Shown here: positions 61,900 through 64,000 of the stretch, one piece after another
Numbering within the stretch: position 1 is the first letter of the stretch
How the letters are laid out: each line of letters starts with the position of its first letter
DNA from: Tricholomella constricta
Taxonomy: Eukaryota; Basidiomycota; Agaricomycetes; Agaricales; Lyophyllaceae
Assembly: GCA_013368375.1 (NCBI GenBank)
Contig: JAACJP010000036.1
Span: 62,001 to 126,000, forward strand
Length of the DNA stretch: 64,000 bases
Direction of reading: 5' to 3'
Notes under the pieces: generated by a model
Databases searched by the model: none
What the model was told of the DNA's origin: nothing
What the model saw: the letters and a program-made list of their open reading frames with translations, nothing else
Program-made: the position numbers and the translations under genes

Positions 61900-62123
61900 C
61901 TGAAAAGAGTGAAAAATGCAAACAAGTATGTGCAGTACGTGCACCAAGAGAGAACAGTAAAGAAAGAAAAGTGAAATGAGAGAAGAACAGTGTGGGGAGA
62001 GTGGCGTTCTGACGAAATTGCTTTCCCCAACCTTAGATCACGTGGGCTGGATCTCAGAAAACACCTCCGATGCCACCTGCACGATCCAGAGAAGGTTGGT
62101 GAGATTGTCTTTGCACTGGTATT

Positions 62124-64000
62124 ATGTCTGAGCATTCCGACAAGTATAGATTTTCTTGAAGACGTACCTGATAGTGAACCAAGGCAATTCTTATGCCGTG
62201 TGTGCACAGATCACCAAGCAATCCATGTGCGATCAGCCGTGACCTTTCTTCAGACGTCGAGGGTAGGGCACTTGAAGACAAAGGGACATGCAAGGGCACT
62301 TGAAGCAAGAAGGAAAGCCGAAGCTGAGCAAAGTGAAAGGCATATGATTGCGCCCAACCCCTTTGAGGCCTCACGAACGGTAGAATTCTGCCTCGTTGAC
62401 AGATTTAACGGTGCAGACGAGAATGATGAACCGATGGAGATAGACTCACCAGATCTGCTCTCGAGTGTGTTTCTTCAGGATGGCCATCTGGTCGACAATT
62501 TTGGCGAGGTGGTGGTATTTTCGGCCGGCGAAACAGGTTTAACAGCTGAAAAACACAATCAAGTGCAGCTGGAAACGCAACTCAATGATGCAGAATTCCT
62601 CGGCGAGCACGATCTGTTCTGCATTTCCGACCCCACATTGGAAATGGGCCTCGAACATGAGGTTGACGAGCATTCTGCAAGTGAAAAATGCCGCCTCGGT
62701 CAGTGATTCCCTGTAACAAATGAAAATAAGCTAACGAATTGATACAGAAATCGATTCTGATGAAGAAATCGAAGCTGACGCCAGCGAAAATATCCTAGCC
62801 GATGACTACGAATGGGCCCCACATGGTTCAAAGACAGTAAGTCATTCCGATGAAGAAACACAAAATAACTCACATTTTGCTTTGACAGATGTTCATGCTT
62901 GACCTGTTGGATAATCTTCCTCGATTACGCCTCTCAGACGACCATTTACGGACTATATTGTGGGTCATGAGAGAATGTCGAACTCCAGATGTCCCAAGTT
63001 TTTCGGCTCTTCGAAAAATGCAATCGAAGTTAACAAAACAGGTGAAAATTGAGTCGCGCCATCATACCTCGTCTCTTGGAAACCATTTCTACATGAATCA
63101 TCCTGCTAAACTCTTAGCTCTGGTATGTTTTGTGCTGTATTCAAATGAGAGTAGATTTGACGTACAATTTGATAGGACTGGGGAAATCCCTTGGTCCGAA
63201 GCTCGTTCCGGGTATATCCTGAAGTTGAGGGGCCCGTGAAGGAGTTCTGGCAAGCAGAAAAGTGGACACGTGAAGTTGACCTCGATGAACTGTCTCCGAT
63301 GTGGGCAAACTGGAAAGACCCATCAACTACCCATCGACATTATTATGTAAAAGAGCTGGCTCAACTCAAGGATGGAAGCTTTGTAATCCCACTCCGATGG
63401 ATAACAGTTGACAGTGTTGTCCATGCTGAGGGGTTTGATGTAAAGTACGACGACGAGGTGCGTGCATTGAGGTCTTCTTCTAAGTGTCGCTGAGAGATCA
63501 GTCAGCGTTGTTTGCCGTTCATACAAATATCATCAAACGTCACCTTGCGTCAAGTCTTCGGAGGAACGTGCTTGATCTTGGGATTACGCATGGGCCCTTC
63601 AAATTCTCCCGTATGTTGTCATTCCCTAATCCCATGGTTAAAGATCACAATAAAGTTTATTTTGAACAGAATACTCACCTGCGTATGAGATGCCGCATCC
63701 TCTAAGAGACATCTCAAAAGGAAAACCATTATTTCGTCTTCGAGTGATGGTCTGGAGTGATGATGTGTCAGGAAATGTCAGCAAGCAGTACAATGCACAT
63801 ACCAATGTCTACGTGACCAACGTAAACATACCACATCGTATGAGCGCGCAAGAATATTTCGTTCGCTTCTGTTCCACATCGCCACACGCATCATCCTCAG
63901 AACAGTTTGTGGCGCTATCGGATGATTTGTAAGTCCATTTATTCACTTAACATAATAAATCCACTCACCACCCAGTAATTTTAAGCAAGGCTGATGTATG
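62124..64000 (+). CDS. Plavaka-type transposase, N-terminal part (runs off the window)
   Basis: Exons: 62124-62143 (tentative), 62175-62698, 62748-62836, 62889-63122, 63176-63457, 63502-63610, 63670-63928, then on past the edge. Phases agree. The first intron would be only 31 nt, so the start is uncertain; the frame is also open upstream from 61990. An N-terminal C2H2/BED-like finger (CRVC...GHLKTKGH) is followed by an acidic region. Then come blocks I associate with basidiomycete Plavaka transposases (CACTA-like superclass): LDLLDNLPRLRLSDDHLRTI, RKMQSKL, GNHFYMNHPAKLLA, EFWQAEKWTREVDLDELSPM, YYVKELAQLKDGSFVIPLRW, WSDDVSGNVSKQYNAH and CSTSPHASSSEQF. No stop occurs in the visible part. The rest of the catalytic domain and the terminal repeats lie outside. 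Confidence 0.78.

Overview
The window looks like nuclear DNA of a wood- or litter-degrading mushroom-type fungus (Basidiomycota, Agaricomycetes). The evidence is a laccase with 15 exons, genes cut by many 47-60 nt GT-AG introns, a basidiomycete-type family of GPI-anchored glycoproteins, DUF6593-like and MARVEL-like genes, a Plavaka-type transposase and several Ty1/copia and Ty3/gypsy LTR retrotransposons. No rRNA, tRNA or CRISPR was found. All gene models were spliced by hand. Where I give exons, the phases were checked and the coding length is a multiple of three.

Layout. 1-20191 is a nest of retroelements. A copia element (copia-1, 5' part outside the window, 3' LTR 12781-13071) is split by a complete chromodomain Ty3/gypsy element (gypsy-1, 1929-12398, minus strand, identical 346-bp LTRs, TSD GAGAC). 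Copia-1 itself lies in the 3' end of a third element (gypsy-3, LTR 13383-13612). A complete copia-2 (13738-20191, identical 272-bp LTRs, TSD CTACG) follows. Gypsy-1 carries an antisense, intron-containing Zn2Cys6/coiled-coil gene between pol and its 3' LTR.

20192-49029 is gene-bearing: laccase (22879-25197), a multi-pass membrane protein (26625-27903), a secreted GPI glycoprotein (30013-31383), a MARVEL-like protein (31960-32694), an F-box protein (33792-35041), a tannase/feruloyl esterase broken by a solo LTR (35574-37584), a DUF6593-like protein (38255-38880) and its truncated copy (41345-41610), MYG1 (41659-43324), two more GPI glycoproteins (43724-45331 and 46643-48003) and an HMG-box protein (48347-49029). 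The last glycoprotein gene and the HMG gene are divergent, with 343 bp between their start codons.

The 41.0-49.7 kb gene block is flanked by a diverged inverted repeat of about 1.3-1.4 kb. Its right arm was later split by a second complete gypsy element (gypsy-2, 50642-59482, identical 361-bp LTRs, TSD CTCGG) that encodes one 2656-residue Gag-Pol with an RGG/RS-rich tail. The right edge holds a Plavaka-type transposase (62124 to beyond 64000) and, divergent from it, an intact 342-residue gene of unknown function.

The most unusual signal is in the LTRs of both copia elements. Each holds a short segment with a 54-nt GT-AG intron, followed in tandem by the same segment with exactly that intron removed, as if a spliced RNA had been reverse-transcribed back into the LTR. 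In both, the 5' splice site sits inside a hairpin.
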